A DNA stretch of 64,000 bases from Rhodospirillales bacterium 24-66-33 (GTDB taxonomy: Bacteria; Pseudomonadota; Alphaproteobacteria; Reyranellales; Reyranellaceae): NCBI GenBank assembly GCA_002281855.1, contig NCHQ01000010.1:1-64000 (forward strand), written 5' to 3'. Shown here piece by piece: positions 43,252-53,338 of the stretch (within the stretch, counting starts at the first letter, position 1; every line of letters begins with the position of its first letter). The notes under the pieces are model-generated. The model was not told the origin of the DNA, did no database searches, and saw only the letters and a list, made by a program, of their open reading frames with translations. A program made the translations under genes and the position numbers.

Positions 43252-43998
43252 TTACTGCGGCGTGAGCCGGACCGCCTTGAGGTAGCGTGTGTTGTAGTAG
43301 TGGGCGTCGAGCGAGGTCACCATGACCGGCGAGCCGCGATGGGTGGCATGCACGAACTGGCCGTTGCCGCTGTAGATGCCGACATGGGTGATGGTGCCGC
43401 GATAGCCGAACATCACGAGGTCGCCCTTCTGCAGCTCGCCGCGCGCCACCGGCGTCGCTTCGCGCACCATGTCGTGCGGCATGCGCGGGATGCGCTGCCC
43501 AAAGACCGCGCCGTAGAGATAGTAGACGAAGCCGCTGCAGTCGAAGCCGGTCTTGGGCGAGGTGCCGCCGTAGCGATAGGGCGTCCCGAGATAGTTCATC
43601 GCGCGCGACACCAGGCGGTCGCCCCATTCGCCGTTGCCGGGGCTGGTGGCGGCAGGGGCTGCGGCGGGGCCGGTCGAGAAAGCAGCCGGAGTCATCGTCG
43701 CGGCGGCAGCGGCGGGCGTCGCGGAACTGAAGCCGGCGAAGGCGCCGTTCTGCTGCTGCCACTTGGCGTTCAGCTCGTCTGCCATGCGATCGCTCGGATC
43801 GGTCGGCGCCGCCTTCACGATCTTGGCGGCGGGCTTGAGCTTGGACTTTGCCGGGACCTTTGCCTGGGCCATCGCGGGCGAAACGACGGCAGTCGTTCCG
43901 AAGAGAGCCACGGTGGCCAGCACCGCCACCGACCAGGCGGTGGCCCGGGAGAGGAGACGGATGCGCGAGGGGAGCGGGTGACCGGCTTTCAACGCCAT
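43252..43998 (-). CDS. NlpC/P60 (C40) cell-wall peptidase
   Basis: A 248-residue exported protein. A signal sequence (AWSVAVLATVALFGTTAVVS, then PAMAQ) and a long Pro/Ala linker precede the C40 domain (about 130-248). The catalytic cysteine is in KTGFDCSGFVYYLY, histidine in THVGIYSGNGQF, plus the HATHRG loop. It cleaves peptidoglycan stem peptides. Start is the ATG ending at 43998; the eight upstream residues are unnecessary. Confidence 0.9.
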   Translation of the reverse strand: MALKAGHPLPSRIRLLSRATAWSVAVLATVALFGTTAVVSPAMAQAKVPAKSKLKPAAKIVKAAPTDPSDRMADELNAKWQQQNGAFAGFSSATPAAAAATMTPAAFSTGPAAAPAATSPGNGEWGDRLVSRAMNYLGTPYRYGGTSPKTGFDCSGFVYYLYGAVFGQRIPRMPHDMVREATPVARGELQKGDLVMFGYRGTITHVGIYSGNGQFVHATHRGSPVMVTSLDAHYYNTRYLKAVRLTPQ

Positions 43999-44237
43999 TA
44001 ACTTTTCTCCGTGTGGAACCAAAGGTGGCGGCCTGCGGCCTCAGGGATAATGGCCGACGGAGGGCGGCCCGTCCAACAAATGTTGTAATTTTGCCACAGT
44101 AAAATACGGCACCTAAGCCATTGTTTAATAAAGATTTTCGACCATTCGGCACGGCCGGTGAATGGTCCGGCATCCTGCGGATACCCCTGCGGAAGGGGCA
44201 ATGGCGCGATCGCGGCAGGCAGTGCTAGCCTTGCCCC

Positions 44238-44969
<732 letters not shown>

Positions 44970-44973
44970 TCGG

Positions 44974-45273
44974 CTACTGACGCACGCCCGTTGCCTCGGG
45001 TAATTTCGCTGGCGTGCTCAACTGCAGCGTGGACGCCTCCAGCTCCGTGGCGAGCGCCGCCCGTTCGGCCTTCAATTCTTCGAGACGGCGGCCCAGGAAA
45101 CGCCGGCGGCGGCGAATCAGGCTCAGCGCGGCTTCGTCGGCAGCGGTTTCCAACTTCGCCTTCAGGGCGTGGCTTTCGTCCTGGAAGCGGGCGATCTCGT
45201 CCTTCACTTCGACGAGCCGGTCGGCGCAGTAGTGACGCGAGTGGGCGAGACATTGAGTCCGTTCGTCGGTCAT
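44974..45273 (-). CDS. small coiled-coil hypothetical protein
   Basis: A 99-residue protein with heptads (LVEVKDEIARFQDESHALKA, RRRFLGRRLEELKAERAALA) typical of a coiled coil. The start is supported by GGAGGAACAAGG just upstream of the ATG ending at 45273. Two N-terminal cysteines occur (QCLAHSRHYCAD). No family recognised. Confidence 0.6.
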   Translation of the reverse strand: MTDERTQCLAHSRHYCADRLVEVKDEIARFQDESHALKAKLETAADEAALSLIRRRRRFLGRRLEELKAERAALATELEASTLQLSTPAKLPEATGVRQ

Positions 45274-45468
45274 CCTTGTTCCTCCCATGTGTCCTTCGAC
45301 GCTGCAGGCGTCGGCAGGCGGCATCGAAGTCCAGCTCTTCGTAACGCGGCTGGGTAATCGACCCTGCATCATAGGTACGAACTTCTTGGTTTAGACAAGC
45401 CTCGAAATGTCGAGCTTCCCACAAGGAGAGCAAGAATTCGTGTGATCGCGCGGTCGAAGGACACGCAA

Positions 45469-45918
45469 CTATGTGTTCTCGATCACCATTTCGATCAGCT
45501 TCGCGATCTTGTCGCGTGTGAGGTCGCCGGAGTTCGAAATGAAGGGCTCGGCGTCGGGGCGGTAGACATAGGCGACGCCCTTCGCGGTGCCGCCGTCGCC
45601 GGTGCGCGTCACGACGACGTTGCCCAGCGCGGTCGAGATGCTGGTGGTGCCGCCATCGCCGATGATGAACGACACGCCTACCGCGCGATGATCCTGCATG
45701 TCGATCTGGTGGGAGTAGGCGAACTGGTCGGGCCCGAGACGCTCCTGCAACTCCGCGAGGAACGGCAGGACGTTGTTTTCCATGGCGGTCTTGCAATACT
45801 CGACATCCGCGCTGCGCTTGTCGATGAATTCGGAGGCAAGACCCGACTGGCGATTTCGCTCGTTGGCCGCCGCGCCCATCTTGGCTTGGAATTTTTCCGC
45901 GAGTTCCCTGGCATCCAT
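45469..45918 (-). CDS. hypothetical protein
   Basis: A 149-residue protein: an N-terminal helical region (MDARELAEKFQAKMGAAANE, VEYCKTAMENNVLPFLAELQ) and a C-terminal beta-rich part (VGVSFIIGDGGTTSISTAL, NVVVTRTGD). No signal peptide or membrane segment. It resembles alphaproteobacterial proteins of unknown function; I cannot name a family. Confidence 0.55.
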   Translation of the reverse strand: MDARELAEKFQAKMGAAANERNRQSGLASEFIDKRSADVEYCKTAMENNVLPFLAELQERLGPDQFAYSHQIDMQDHRAVGVSFIIGDGGTTSISTALGNVVVTRTGDGGTAKGVAYVYRPDAEPFISNSGDLTRDKIAKLIEMVIENT

Positions 45919-46070
45919 CGATCGTTACCTTCCCGCATGCGTGCGGACCCGGAGATCGAGACCACGGGGGACAATGTGAGCTTTGTCTATCGGTTCCCCC
46001 TCGGGCGCGATTGACGGGCGGGGCGCGGCGAAGGATCGGACGTCCTTCGCCGCTGGTAGGGGTTCGACCG

Positions 46071-46586
46071 TCAGAGCTGGGGAAAGACGCGCGGCCAGCT
46101 CGGCGGTGGCGGGGAGACGGCGTAAGGCTGCGCCTCCTCGGCGAGTCGCGGCGCGGCCAGGACGTTCTCCAGCGCCTCGAGCAGGCGCGGCCGGGAGAAC
46201 GGCTTCTCCAGGATCGGCGCGCCGGCATGGCGGGCCGGCAGCGGGTTGGCGCCGTCGGCCAGGAACAGCACCGGCACACTTGCATCGGCCAGCCGGTCGG
46301 CCAGAACGAAGGCCAGCCGTCCGGCATCGGCATCGACGATGGCGCCATCGATCCTGCCGCGGGCCAGCAATCCCTCGACGGCGGGCAGGCTGATTGCCGG
46401 TCCGAGGACGCGATAGCCGGCCTCGCGCAGGGTCCGCTGCAGGTCGAGCGCCACCACCGCCTGATCCTCGACCACGAGGATGCGCCCGCGAGGCGGTTCG
46501 GCCGCGAGGTGAGGCGGTGGAGCGGCTTGGGTGAGAGAATGAACGGGCTTCCACTGGGTGTTCGTGGAAGCAGCTGAGCCAGTCAT
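46071..46586 (-). CDS. receiver-domain response regulator
   Basis: A 171-residue protein with an N-terminal unstructured stretch and a receiver domain from about residue 34: GRILVVEDQAVVALDLQRTL, the phospho-acceptor aspartate in GAIVDADAG, and the lysine in ILEKPFSRPR. No output domain. Located between a hypothetical gene and hsp20 on the same strand. It could be a partner of the GAF kinase at 47291, on the opposite strand. Confidence 0.8.
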   Translation of the reverse strand: MTGSAASTNTQWKPVHSLTQAAPPPHLAAEPPRGRILVVEDQAVVALDLQRTLREAGYRVLGPAISLPAVEGLLARGRIDGAIVDADAGRLAFVLADRLADASVPVLFLADGANPLPARHAGAPILEKPFSRPRLLEALENVLAAPRLAEEAQPYAVSPPPPSWPRVFPQL

Positions 46587-46627
46587 GCCTGTCCTCCTGT
46601 TGAACGAAACGATGGAAGGGGCGGGCG

Positions 46628-47080
46628 CTATTGCCGGGCGATCGAGGCCCTGGGCTCCGCCTTTTCCACGGCGATCACGCGCGGCTTCTTCTCCTCGGGC
46701 ACCTCCCGGCGCAGGTCGACGGTGAGCAGGCCGTTGGCAAGCCGCGCCCCTACGACCCGGACATGGTCTGCGAGCTGGAAGGTGCGCTCGAAGTCGCGGG
46801 ATGCGATGCCGCGATAGAGATACTCGCACGTGTCGTCGCCACCGGCCGACCTGCCGCCGATCAGGAGCTCGTTCTCCTTCTGCACGAGGTTGAGTTCGGC
46901 CTCGGTGAAGCCGGCCACCGCCATCACGATCCGATACGAATCGTCGCCGGTCTTCTCGATGTCGTAGGGCGGGTATCCGTTGGCGCCCGAGCGGCTGGCC
47001 ACCGAGTCGAGCAGGTCGAAGACCCGGTCGAAGCCGACGGTGCCGCGATAGAAGGGTGCGAAATCGATGGTGTTGCGCAT
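46628..47080 (-). CDS. small heat-shock protein (Hsp20)
   Basis: A 150-residue Hsp20 chaperone. The alpha-crystallin domain spans about residues 33-125: YPPYDIEKTGDDSYRIVMAV, AGFTEAELNLVQKENELLI, and NGLLTVDLRREVPEEKK. N-terminus MRNTIDFAPFYRGTVGFDRV is the typical IbpA-like start. It holds unfolded proteins for refolding. The start is the ATG ending at 47080; an upstream extension of 28 residues is not family-like. Confidence 0.93.
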   Translation of the reverse strand: MRNTIDFAPFYRGTVGFDRVFDLLDSVASRSGANGYPPYDIEKTGDDSYRIVMAVAGFTEAELNLVQKENELLIGGRSAGGDDTCEYLYRGIASRDFERTFQLADHVRVVGARLANGLLTVDLRREVPEEKKPRVIAVEKAEPRASIARQ

Positions 47081-47290
47081 GAAGCATCCTCCGTTGAGCG
47101 ATGGTTGCGACCCGGCCCCCGGAAGGCGGCCGATTCTGCGAGACCGGTTCTGTGGAACCGGCAACGGATCGATTTAGAAAAGCCCGTTCGGGCTTCAAGA
47201 GGCCTTCCAAAAAAAAGATCCGGGCGGTCGCCGCCGCGCGGAAGCGCCTGGACGCCCGGCACCTTTGCAGGCTTCGGGCGTTCTCTGGCC

Positions 47291-48463
47291 ATGCCCGACA
47301 AATCATCCCTGGCGACGGCAGAGGCCGACGTCGAAAAGCTCCGCCGCCATGTCCGCATCCTGGTCGAGCTGGGCCGGCTCGCGGGCCACGATTCCACGCC
47401 GGAGCGCTTCCTCGACCATGCGGTCGTCCAGGTCGGGCGGGCGGTCGAGATCCATCACGTCAAGGTGTTGCGCTACCGTCCGGCGACGGCCGATCTGTTG
47501 ATGGTCGCCGGCACCGGGTGGAAGGAAGGGCTGGTGCGCTCGGCGACCTTCTCGTCCGATCTGCGCTCGCCGCCGGGCCGCTCCTACCGGACGGCCGAGC
47601 CGGTCTGCATCGCCGATTTCACGAAGACGCCGGACTTCGTCGTTTCCGACGTTCTGAAGGAGCACGGCATCGTCTCCCTGGCGAACGTGCCGATCCTCAC
47701 CGACGGCGCCGCGTGGGGCGTGCTCGAAGTCGACAGCACCATTCCGCGCGACTTCAGCGCGGACACGGTGGAGTTCATGATCGCGGCGGCAGCGATCGTC
47801 GCGTCCAACGTGCGCAGCCATTCGTCGGCGCGCGGCGAGGCGGCGGCTCTGGCGGAGGCGGCGTCGGAGGCGCAGCGGCGGGAGGTGCTGCTGCGTGAAC
47901 TGCAGCATCGGGTGAAGAACAATTTCCAGCTCATCCTCGCCTCCATCAGCCTGCAGAAGCGGCGCTTCAAGGAGGGCGAGGGTCTGCGCGCCCTCGATCA
48001 CATCGCCAACCGCATCAACGCCATTTCCCTGGCCCACGACCAGCTGGCGCCGCGCCAGGATGCCCAGGCCGTCGACGTCGCCGGCTATCTCCGCGCGCTG
48101 TGCGCCTCGATCGAACAGCAGGTGGAGAACGTGGCGATGGAGATCGACGCGGACGAGGTCGAACTCTCGATCGAGCGCGCGGTGCCGCTCGGACTGATCC
48201 TCAACGAAGCGGCGACCAACAGTGCCAAGCATGCCTTCGCCGAAAAGGGCGGCCGCATCGTGGTCAGGCTCCAGGCGGGCATCGGCTTCGGCGAGGGCCG
48301 GCTGACCATCACCGACGACGGCCATGGGTTCGAGCACCGGCCGTCCAGCGGCTCGGGTCTCAAGCTCATCGACTCGCTGGCGCGTCAGATCGGCGGCCAG
48401 GTGCTGACGGAGAGTTCTAAGCGCGGAACGTCGACGGCGGTCACGTTTCCGATCATCAGCTGA
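47291..48463 (+). CDS. GAF-domain sensor histidine kinase (HisKA_2)
   Basis: A 390-residue soluble kinase. A GAF domain spans about residues 25-175 (AVEIHHVKVLRYRPATADLL, LANVPILTDGAAWGVLEVDS). The HisKA_2 phospho-acceptor is H206 (LLRELQHRVKNNFQLILASI). The ATPase core has PLGLILNEAATNSAKHAF (N box) and DDGHGFEHRPSSGSGLKL (G box). HisKA_2 kinases often feed general stress and light responses in alphaproteobacteria. A response regulator follows at 48601. Confidence 0.9.
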   Translation: MPDKSSLATAEADVEKLRRHVRILVELGRLAGHDSTPERFLDHAVVQVGRAVEIHHVKVLRYRPATADLLMVAGTGWKEGLVRSATFSSDLRSPPGRSYRTAEPVCIADFTKTPDFVVSDVLKEHGIVSLANVPILTDGAAWGVLEVDSTIPRDFSADTVEFMIAAAAIVASNVRSHSSARGEAAALAEAASEAQRREVLLRELQHRVKNNFQLILASISLQKRRFKEGEGLRALDHIANRINAISLAHDQLAPRQDAQAVDVAGYLRALCASIEQQVENVAMEIDADEVELSIERAVPLGLILNEAATNSAKHAFAEKGGRIVVRLQAGIGFGEGRLTITDDGHGFEHRPSSGSGLKLIDSLARQIGGQVLTESSKRGTSTAVTFPIIS

Positions 48464-48600
48464 TTGCGAGACCGCGTCGGGATGCGGCGTTTCGGCCGTT
48501 CGGATTCCGTACGGGAACTAACGAAGTCTTCCCGTCGTTGTAGTGCCCGTGTCGGGCAGGCCAGCGGCGTCCGGATGTTGGGAGCGGGCCTCGGGAGTGT

Positions 48601-48996
48601 GTGGTGGAAAAGACATCTGTGCTTGTGCTGATCGCCGAGGATCAAACGGATATCGGCGAGGTGTTGAAGGATTCTTTCGAGGAGGGCGGCTACGCCGTGC
48701 TGCTCGTCGCGACGGCCGCAGAGGCCCTGGCGTCGCTCGACGCACGCGGCGAGGAGGTGCGCGCCCTCGTCACCGACATCAAGCTCGGATCGAGTACCAC
48801 CGGCTGGGACGTGGCGCGGCATGCGCGCGAGCTGAAGCCCGAGATGCCGGTGGTCTACATGACGGGTTCGGAAAGCAACGACTGGCCCGTGCTCGGCGTG
48901 CCCAACAGCATCCTGGTTCCCAAGCCTTTCGCCGCGTCGCAGGTCATCACCGCGGTCTCGCAGCTCCTGAACGCGAGCAACACGCCGGGGTCGTGA
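48601..48996 (+). CDS. receiver-domain response regulator
   Basis: A 131-residue GTG-initiated single receiver domain: VLVLIAEDQTDIGEVLKDSF, the phospho-acceptor in ALVTDIKLGSSTTGWDVARH, the T in VVYMTGSE and lysine in LVPKPFAAS. It lies 137 bp after the GAF-HisKA_2 kinase and is its likely partner. No output domain. Confidence 0.85.
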   Translation: MVEKTSVLVLIAEDQTDIGEVLKDSFEEGGYAVLLVATAAEALASLDARGEEVRALVTDIKLGSSTTGWDVARHARELKPEMPVVYMTGSESNDWPVLGVPNSILVPKPFAASQVITAVSQLLNASNTPGS

Positions 48997-49005
48997 GTCT
49001 GGGGA

Positions 49006-49683
49006 TCAGGCGCGCGAGATCCAGCCTCGGAACGAGAAGCCGGCGTAGAAGAGAGCCGCGTCGGCGAAGCCCGCTTCACGCAGGACCGCCACCTCTTCGT
49101 CGGCGGACAGCAGCGGCAGGTGCTCCGCCATCTTCGCGCCCGAGATCCGCGCCCGTTCGACGCCGGCGCCCGGTCCGCCCGCGAAGGCCGCCGATCGCGC
49201 GAGCCACGTGGTCGCCTCGCCGCCGTTCGAGACACTGTGATGCGCGACGACCAGCGGCGCGCGGGGCTTCAGGCGCCGGTGGATTTCCCGCAGCGTGTGC
49301 AGGCGCTCTTCCCGTTGCAGGAAGTGCAGGGTGAGCAGACAGGTCGCGCCGTCGAACGGCCCCGGCGGCACGCTGTCGACCAGGCCCTGCCGGAGATCGA
49401 CGCGCGCGCCCAGCGGTCCCAGCACGCGGCGCGCCAGGTCGAGCATTGCGGCCGAAGGATCGACGCCGACGAAACGCCAGTCCGGCTGCGCCTCGGCAAA
49501 GGCCTTCAGTTCGAGGCCGCCACCGGCGCCCACGACCAGGATGTCTGCCGCCGCGGGCGCACGCTCCGCCAGCAGGAGCATCGCCATGCGGTGCAGGTCG
49601 GCGAAGCCCGGCACCTTGCGCGGCGTGCTCGCGACATAGGCCGCGATCATGGCTGGGTCGGTGAAGGGTTGCGCCGCGTTCAT
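49006..49683 (-). CDS. class I SAM-dependent methyltransferase
   Basis: A 225-residue methyltransferase. Motif I is ADILVVGAGGGLELKAFAEA, followed by WRFVGVDPSAAMLDLARRVL (motif II) and CLLTLHFLQREERLHTLREI. Its ATG overlaps the stop of the TrxB-like gene by 4 bp, so it is the third gene of the Rrf2 operon. Substrate unknown. Confidence 0.85.
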   Translation of the reverse strand: MNAAQPFTDPAMIAAYVASTPRKVPGFADLHRMAMLLLAERAPAAADILVVGAGGGLELKAFAEAQPDWRFVGVDPSAAMLDLARRVLGPLGARVDLRQGLVDSVPPGPFDGATCLLTLHFLQREERLHTLREIHRRLKPRAPLVVAHHSVSNGGEATTWLARSAAFAGGPGAGVERARISGAKMAEHLPLLSADEEVAVLREAGFADAALFYAGFSFRGWISRA

Positions 49684-50576
49684 CCGCCGAACACGAGCGC
49701 GCGGTGGAGGGACGTGCCGGCGGTGACGCCGTCGGCCACCGCCCAGCTCACGCTGTGCGGCGCGCGCGCAATGTCTCCGGCGGCGTAGAGGCCGGGCACG
49801 CTCGTCATCCTGTCGCCGTCCGTCCGGACGATCGGACCCATCGGCCCGTCGTCGATCGCGACACCGAGCTGTTCGGCGATCGGGCTGGCCAGGCAGGATT
49901 GCGGCGCGACGTAGAGCGCGGCGAGCTCACGCACGCGGCCATCCTCGAACGCCACGCCGGACAGGGCGCTGCCTTCGCCGACCAGTCGCTGCATCCTGCC
50001 GCGTTCGACCGACACGCCGTGTCGCGCGAGCATCTCCGCACTGTCGGGCGCGAGGTCCGCGCCGTTCAGGAACAGGGTCGTCGGCCCCCATTCGGCGACC
50101 AGGCAGGCCTGGTGCACCGACATGGGCGTGCGAAAGAGCACGCCGAGCGGGCGGTCGCTGAATTCGAAGCCGTGGCAGTAGGGACAATGCAGCACCGTGC
50201 GGCCCCAGCGTTCCTGCAGGCCGGGGATCGGCGCCAGCGTGTCGCGCAGCCCGAAAGCGAGGATCGCCTTGTGCGCGGCGATCTCCTCGCCGCTCGCCAG
50301 CGAGACGGTGAATCCTCCGTCGCGCACGCGGGCACCCGAGGCTTCGCCCTCGACGAAGGTCACGCCTGGATAGGCCGCGAGCTGCGCCCGTGCCCGGGCG
50401 AGGATCGCCGAAGGCTCGCTGCCGTCAGACCCCAGGAATCCGTGCGACGCCGCGGCGAAGCGGTTGCGCGGCTGGCCCGCATCGATCACGCACACGCGCC
50501 GCCGCGCGCGGGCGAGGTAGGTGGCGGCGGCGAGGCCGGCGAAGGCGCCTCCGACGATGACGGCATCATGCTGCAT
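49680..50576 (-). CDS. FAD-dependent thioredoxin reductase-like oxidoreductase
   Basis: A 298-residue flavoprotein. The FAD-binding site is [21 protein letters not shown] redox-active CPYC is in [19 protein letters not shown](P)-binding region [16 protein letters not shown] is weakly conserved. The C-terminal [20 protein letters not shown] is typical. Such enzymes reduce small disulfides or other substrates. It overlaps its upstream Rrf2 gene by 11 bp and its downstream methyltransferase by 4 bp, indicating a coupled operon. Confidence 0.9.
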   Translation of the reverse strand: MQHDAVIVGGAFAGLAAATYLARARRRVCVIDAGQPRNRFAAASHGFLGSDGSEPSAILARARAQLAAYPGVTFVEGEASGARVRDGGFTVSLASGEEIAAHKAILAFGLRDTLAPIPGLQERWGRTVLHCPYCHGFEFSDRPLGVLFRTPMSVHQACLVAEWGPTTLFLNGADLAPDSAEMLARHGVSVERGRMQRLVGEGSALSGVAFEDGRVRELAALYVAPQSCLASPIAEQLGVAIDDGPMGPIVRTDGDRMTSVPGLYAAGDIARAPHSVSWAVADGVTAGTSLHRALVFGG

Positions 50577-51030
50577 GGTTCTTCTCCAGGTCGGTCGACC
50601 CGCCGCGTCGGGCGAGGCGCTTTTGAAAGTCGGCGCTCAGCGCCGCGAGGGTGAAGGCGCCGAAGCGGCGGAGCAGCAGCGCTTCGGCTTCGTCGAAGGC
50701 GTCGCCGAGGGCGGCGTTCACTGCCTGCTCGACGAGACAGCCCGGCGCCTCGGTGCGGTTGCCCATGGCCAGCAACGCGGGCCGGCCGAGCGCTTCGTAG
50801 ACGTCGAGCAGGGTCACGGCGCGGAGATCGCACGCGATCGTCCAGCCGCCGCCATGACCCTTCTCGGACTGAACGAACCCGCGCTCGCGCAGGCCCGCCA
50901 TGAGCCGGCGGATCACCACCGGATTGGTGCCCATGGCGCGCGCCAGCATCTCGGACGTCATCGGACCCGGATGCTCCGCCATGTGGAGCAGGACGTGCAG
51001 AACGCCCGATAGTCGGCTGTCTCTTCTCAT
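50566..51030 (-). CDS. Rrf2-family transcriptional regulator
   Basis: A 154-residue regulator with an N-terminal winged helix ([60 protein letters not shown]). It has one central cysteine ([15 protein letters not shown]) but lacks the CX2CX5C cluster of NsrR, so it likely senses oxidation or another signal. It is first in an operon with the TrxB-like and methyltransferase genes, and a perfect palindrome abuts its start codon. Confidence 0.88.
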   Translation of the reverse strand: MRRDSRLSGVLHVLLHMAEHPGPMTSEMLARAMGTNPVVIRRLMAGLRERGFVQSEKGHGGGWTIACDLRAVTLLDVYEALGRPALLAMGNRTEAPGCLVEQAVNAALGDAFDEAEALLLRRFGAFTLAALSADFQKRLARRGGSTDLEKNHAA

Positions 51031-51047
51031 GCAACATCATATGTTGC
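51031..51047. promoter_or_regulatory. Operator palindrome for Rrf2 regulator
   Basis: GCAACATCATATGTTGC has perfect 7-bp arms with a 3-base centre and begins directly next to the start codon (ending at 51030) of the Rrf2 gene. It is the expected site of autoregulation, blocking translation initiation or promoter access. Confidence 0.7.
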
Positions 51048-51141
51048 GAGTCGTCTCCGAGTTCAAGCCCTTTCCCGGCCGCGAGATTGAGCGTTGCCAA
51101 TGAAGGGACGGCCGCGATAATCGCGGCGTCGGGGAGCATCT

Positions 51142-51300
51142 CGCGCTGGAGCCAGAGGCCGAGAAACGCTCGCTCTCGGCGCGGCGGGCCGAGCTGCAGG
51201 CGATGGCGGTCAAGGCGTCGAAGGAGGTCGGCGATCGGGCCCGCCCCGGCGACCTTCGTACGGCCAAGCCCGTGAAAAGGCTTCAAACACCCGGCGGATA
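51142..51300 (+). other. possible gene-fragment remnant
   Basis: An open frame reads about 50 coding-like residues with strong helical bias (LALEPEAEKRSLSARRAELQ, AMAVKASKEVGDRARPGDLR) and stops at the first base of the 9-bp iteron array. No start codon or homologue is apparent. It may be the 3' end of a lost gene. The rest of 51048-51664 has no recognisable gene. Confidence 0.25.
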
Positions 51301-51335
51301 AACGAAACAAACGAAATGAACGAAACAAACGAAGC
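51300..51335. repeat. 9-bp iteron array C (four units), orphan
   Basis: Four tandem 9-mers: AAACGAAAC, AAACGAAAT, GAACGAAAC, AAACGAAGC. Same period, orientation and CGAA core as arrays A and B (8674 and 12145), but no excisionase-like gene lies next to it. Confidence 0.7.
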
Positions 51336-51664
51336 CGAGGTCGCACCCCCTGAATCAGGCCCGGCCGTCCCAGGCCGACAGCGTGGAGCCCGAGCCGGCC
51401 GGAGGTCCATTGCGGCGCTCGGGACAATGGCGCGTTCCCGCACGCACGTGTCCGATGCTGCGACCGAGGGTTGCCCGTCGACGATCGCTGACAGCCGCCA
51501 TCGGGGAACACACACACGTCCCGGTGGACGTGGCGAGAAAGCGGCATACCCGTCGCGGTAGTGGTCGTTCGCCGGGTTCGCCATCGCGCGTCGCTTCACA
51601 TCGATTGACTCGATGGTGCGAGGCGTGTCTCATCAAAAAAAAGAGAGCAACAGTGGAGGCAAGA

Positions 51665-52705
51665 ATGACCAACCAAGACAGCAAGGTCCTTCGTCGAAAC
51701 CTGCTTGCGGGTTCGGCTGCGGTGCTCGCGGCGCCGGCGATCGTCGGCACGGCGCTCGCGCAGGACAAGGTGACGTGGAAGGTGCAATCGCACTGGCCCA
51801 AGGCGTCCGGCTCCTTCAACGACAGTCTCGTCGCGCTTGCGAAGGAACTCGATACGCGCACCGGCGGCCGCTTCAAGCTGGAGACGTTCGGCGCCGGCGA
51901 GATCGCGAAGGATCGCGAGATCTACAACATCGTCCGTCGCGGTGTCGTGCCGATGGGCACGATCTCGCCGGCCTACATCCTCGGCGAAGCGCAGGCGATG
52001 GGCCTGTTCTACGGCGTGCCCGGCACGCTGCGCGAGACCTGGGAGATGCTGCAGCTGACCAAGAATCTCGGCATCGAGAAGCTGGTCAACGACGAGCTGG
52101 CGCCGAAGGGCGTGGTGATGAAGGCCGAGAAGGCCTATCCGACCGAAGTGGTGCTGCGGAGGAAGATCGCGTCGGCAGCCGACCTCGGCTCGCTCAAGAT
52201 TCGTTCGGCCGGCACGATGCTCGAATATCTCGCCGCCGCAGGCGCCTCGCCGCAGCAGATCGCGGGCCCGGAAATCTACCAGGCGATCTCGACCGGCGTC
52301 GTCGACGGTGCCCATTGGGGCGCGGCGATCGGCGCCCTCTCGATGAAGTTCTGGGAGGTCGCGCGCTTCCACATGAAGCCGGCGCTGGGCATCACCAACG
52401 ACGCCTGGATCATGAACAAGGCGGCGCTGGACAAGCTGCCGGCCGACCTCAAGCTCCAGTTCCTCTCGCTGCTCGAGGAGCGTTACTTCTTGCGCTCGGT
52501 CGAATACCTGCAGCAGGAGGCCATTGCCCTGAACACCGGCAAGGCGAAGATGAACGTCGAGGTCGTGCGCTGGCCTGACGACGTGCTCAAGAAATTCGCC
52601 GAGGCCTCGACCGGCATCCTCAAGAAGGAAGAGGCCAAGGGCGAGATTTCCGCCAAGGGCACCAAGGCGCTGATCAAGCTGATGACCGACCTCGGTTACG
52701 TCTGA
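51665..52705 (+). CDS. dctP: TRAP transporter substrate-binding protein (DctP)
   Basis: A 346-residue periplasmic binding protein. A Tat-like signal (RRNLLAGSAAVLAAPAIVGT) leads to VTWKVQSHWPKASGSFNDSL. The DctP signature follows: LKIRSAGTMLEYLAAAGASP (substrate region with the conserved arginine), VVDGAHWGAAIGAL and FHMKPALGITNDAWIMN. It delivers an organic acid or related anion. Start at 51665 follows the AGTGGAGGCAAG ribosome-binding site. It is first in dctPQM. Confidence 0.92.
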   Translation: MTNQDSKVLRRNLLAGSAAVLAAPAIVGTALAQDKVTWKVQSHWPKASGSFNDSLVALAKELDTRTGGRFKLETFGAGEIAKDREIYNIVRRGVVPMGTISPAYILGEAQAMGLFYGVPGTLRETWEMLQLTKNLGIEKLVNDELAPKGVVMKAEKAYPTEVVLRRKIASAADLGSLKIRSAGTMLEYLAAAGASPQQIAGPEIYQAISTGVVDGAHWGAAIGALSMKFWEVARFHMKPALGITNDAWIMNKAALDKLPADLKLQFLSLLEERYFLRSVEYLQQEAIALNTGKAKMNVEVVRWPDDVLKKFAEASTGILKKEEAKGEISAKGTKALIKLMTDLGYV

Positions 52706-52781
52706 GCCTCGACGCTCGTCTCGCGGCGGCACTCCAGCGGGGGGCCGCCGTTTCGCGGCCGCTCAACCGACAGGTGACAGG

Positions 52782-53324
52782 ATGCTCAAGATCGCCGGTG
52801 CGATCACCCGCCTCAATCTCTGGATTGCAAGTATCGCCGCCTGGCTGATCGTCCCGATGTTCGTCCTGCTGATGGCCGACGTGATCATGCGCTACGTGGT
52901 CGGCAGCGCGGAGATCTGGACCGCCGAGTTCGCGCAGCTGATCTTCGGCGTCTATGCCGTCATCTGCGGCGGCTACCTGCTGGCCGAGCGCGCGCACGTC
53001 AACGTCGACATCCTCTACGGCCGGTTCAGCCGCGCGGGCAAGGCCAAGGTCGATCTCGCCACCTCGTTCCTGTTCTTCCTGTTCCTCGGCGTCCTGATCT
53101 GGCAGAGCGCCGACATGGCGTGGGAGTCGGCTGAGAAGCTCGAACGGTCGAGCAGCATCTGGAATCCGCACATCTGGCCGGTCAAGCTCGCGATCCCGAT
53201 CGCGGGGATCTTGCTGCTGCTGCAGGGGCTGGTGCGCATCGCGTCCGACATCCGCACGGTCATGGGGCTCGAGAACGATCCCGCGATCTTCGGCAAGCAA
53301 GCCACCGACGAACCCTCTCACTGA
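52782..53324 (+). CDS. dctQ: TRAP transporter small permease (DctQ)
   Basis: A 180-residue, four-helix membrane subunit: ASIAAWLIVPMFVLLMADVI, MRYVVGSAEIWTAEFAQLIF, FGVYAVICGGYLLAERAHVN and a fourth helix with IPIAGILLLLQGLVRIASDI. The order and the 'WTAEFA' motif match DctQ, which links the large permease. 14-bp gap to dctM. Confidence 0.9.
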   Translation: MLKIAGAITRLNLWIASIAAWLIVPMFVLLMADVIMRYVVGSAEIWTAEFAQLIFGVYAVICGGYLLAERAHVNVDILYGRFSRAGKAKVDLATSFLFFLFLGVLIWQSADMAWESAEKLERSSSIWNPHIWPVKLAIPIAGILLLLQGLVRIASDIRTVMGLENDPAIFGKQATDEPSH

Positions 53325-53338
53325 TCGGAACGAGCCCC

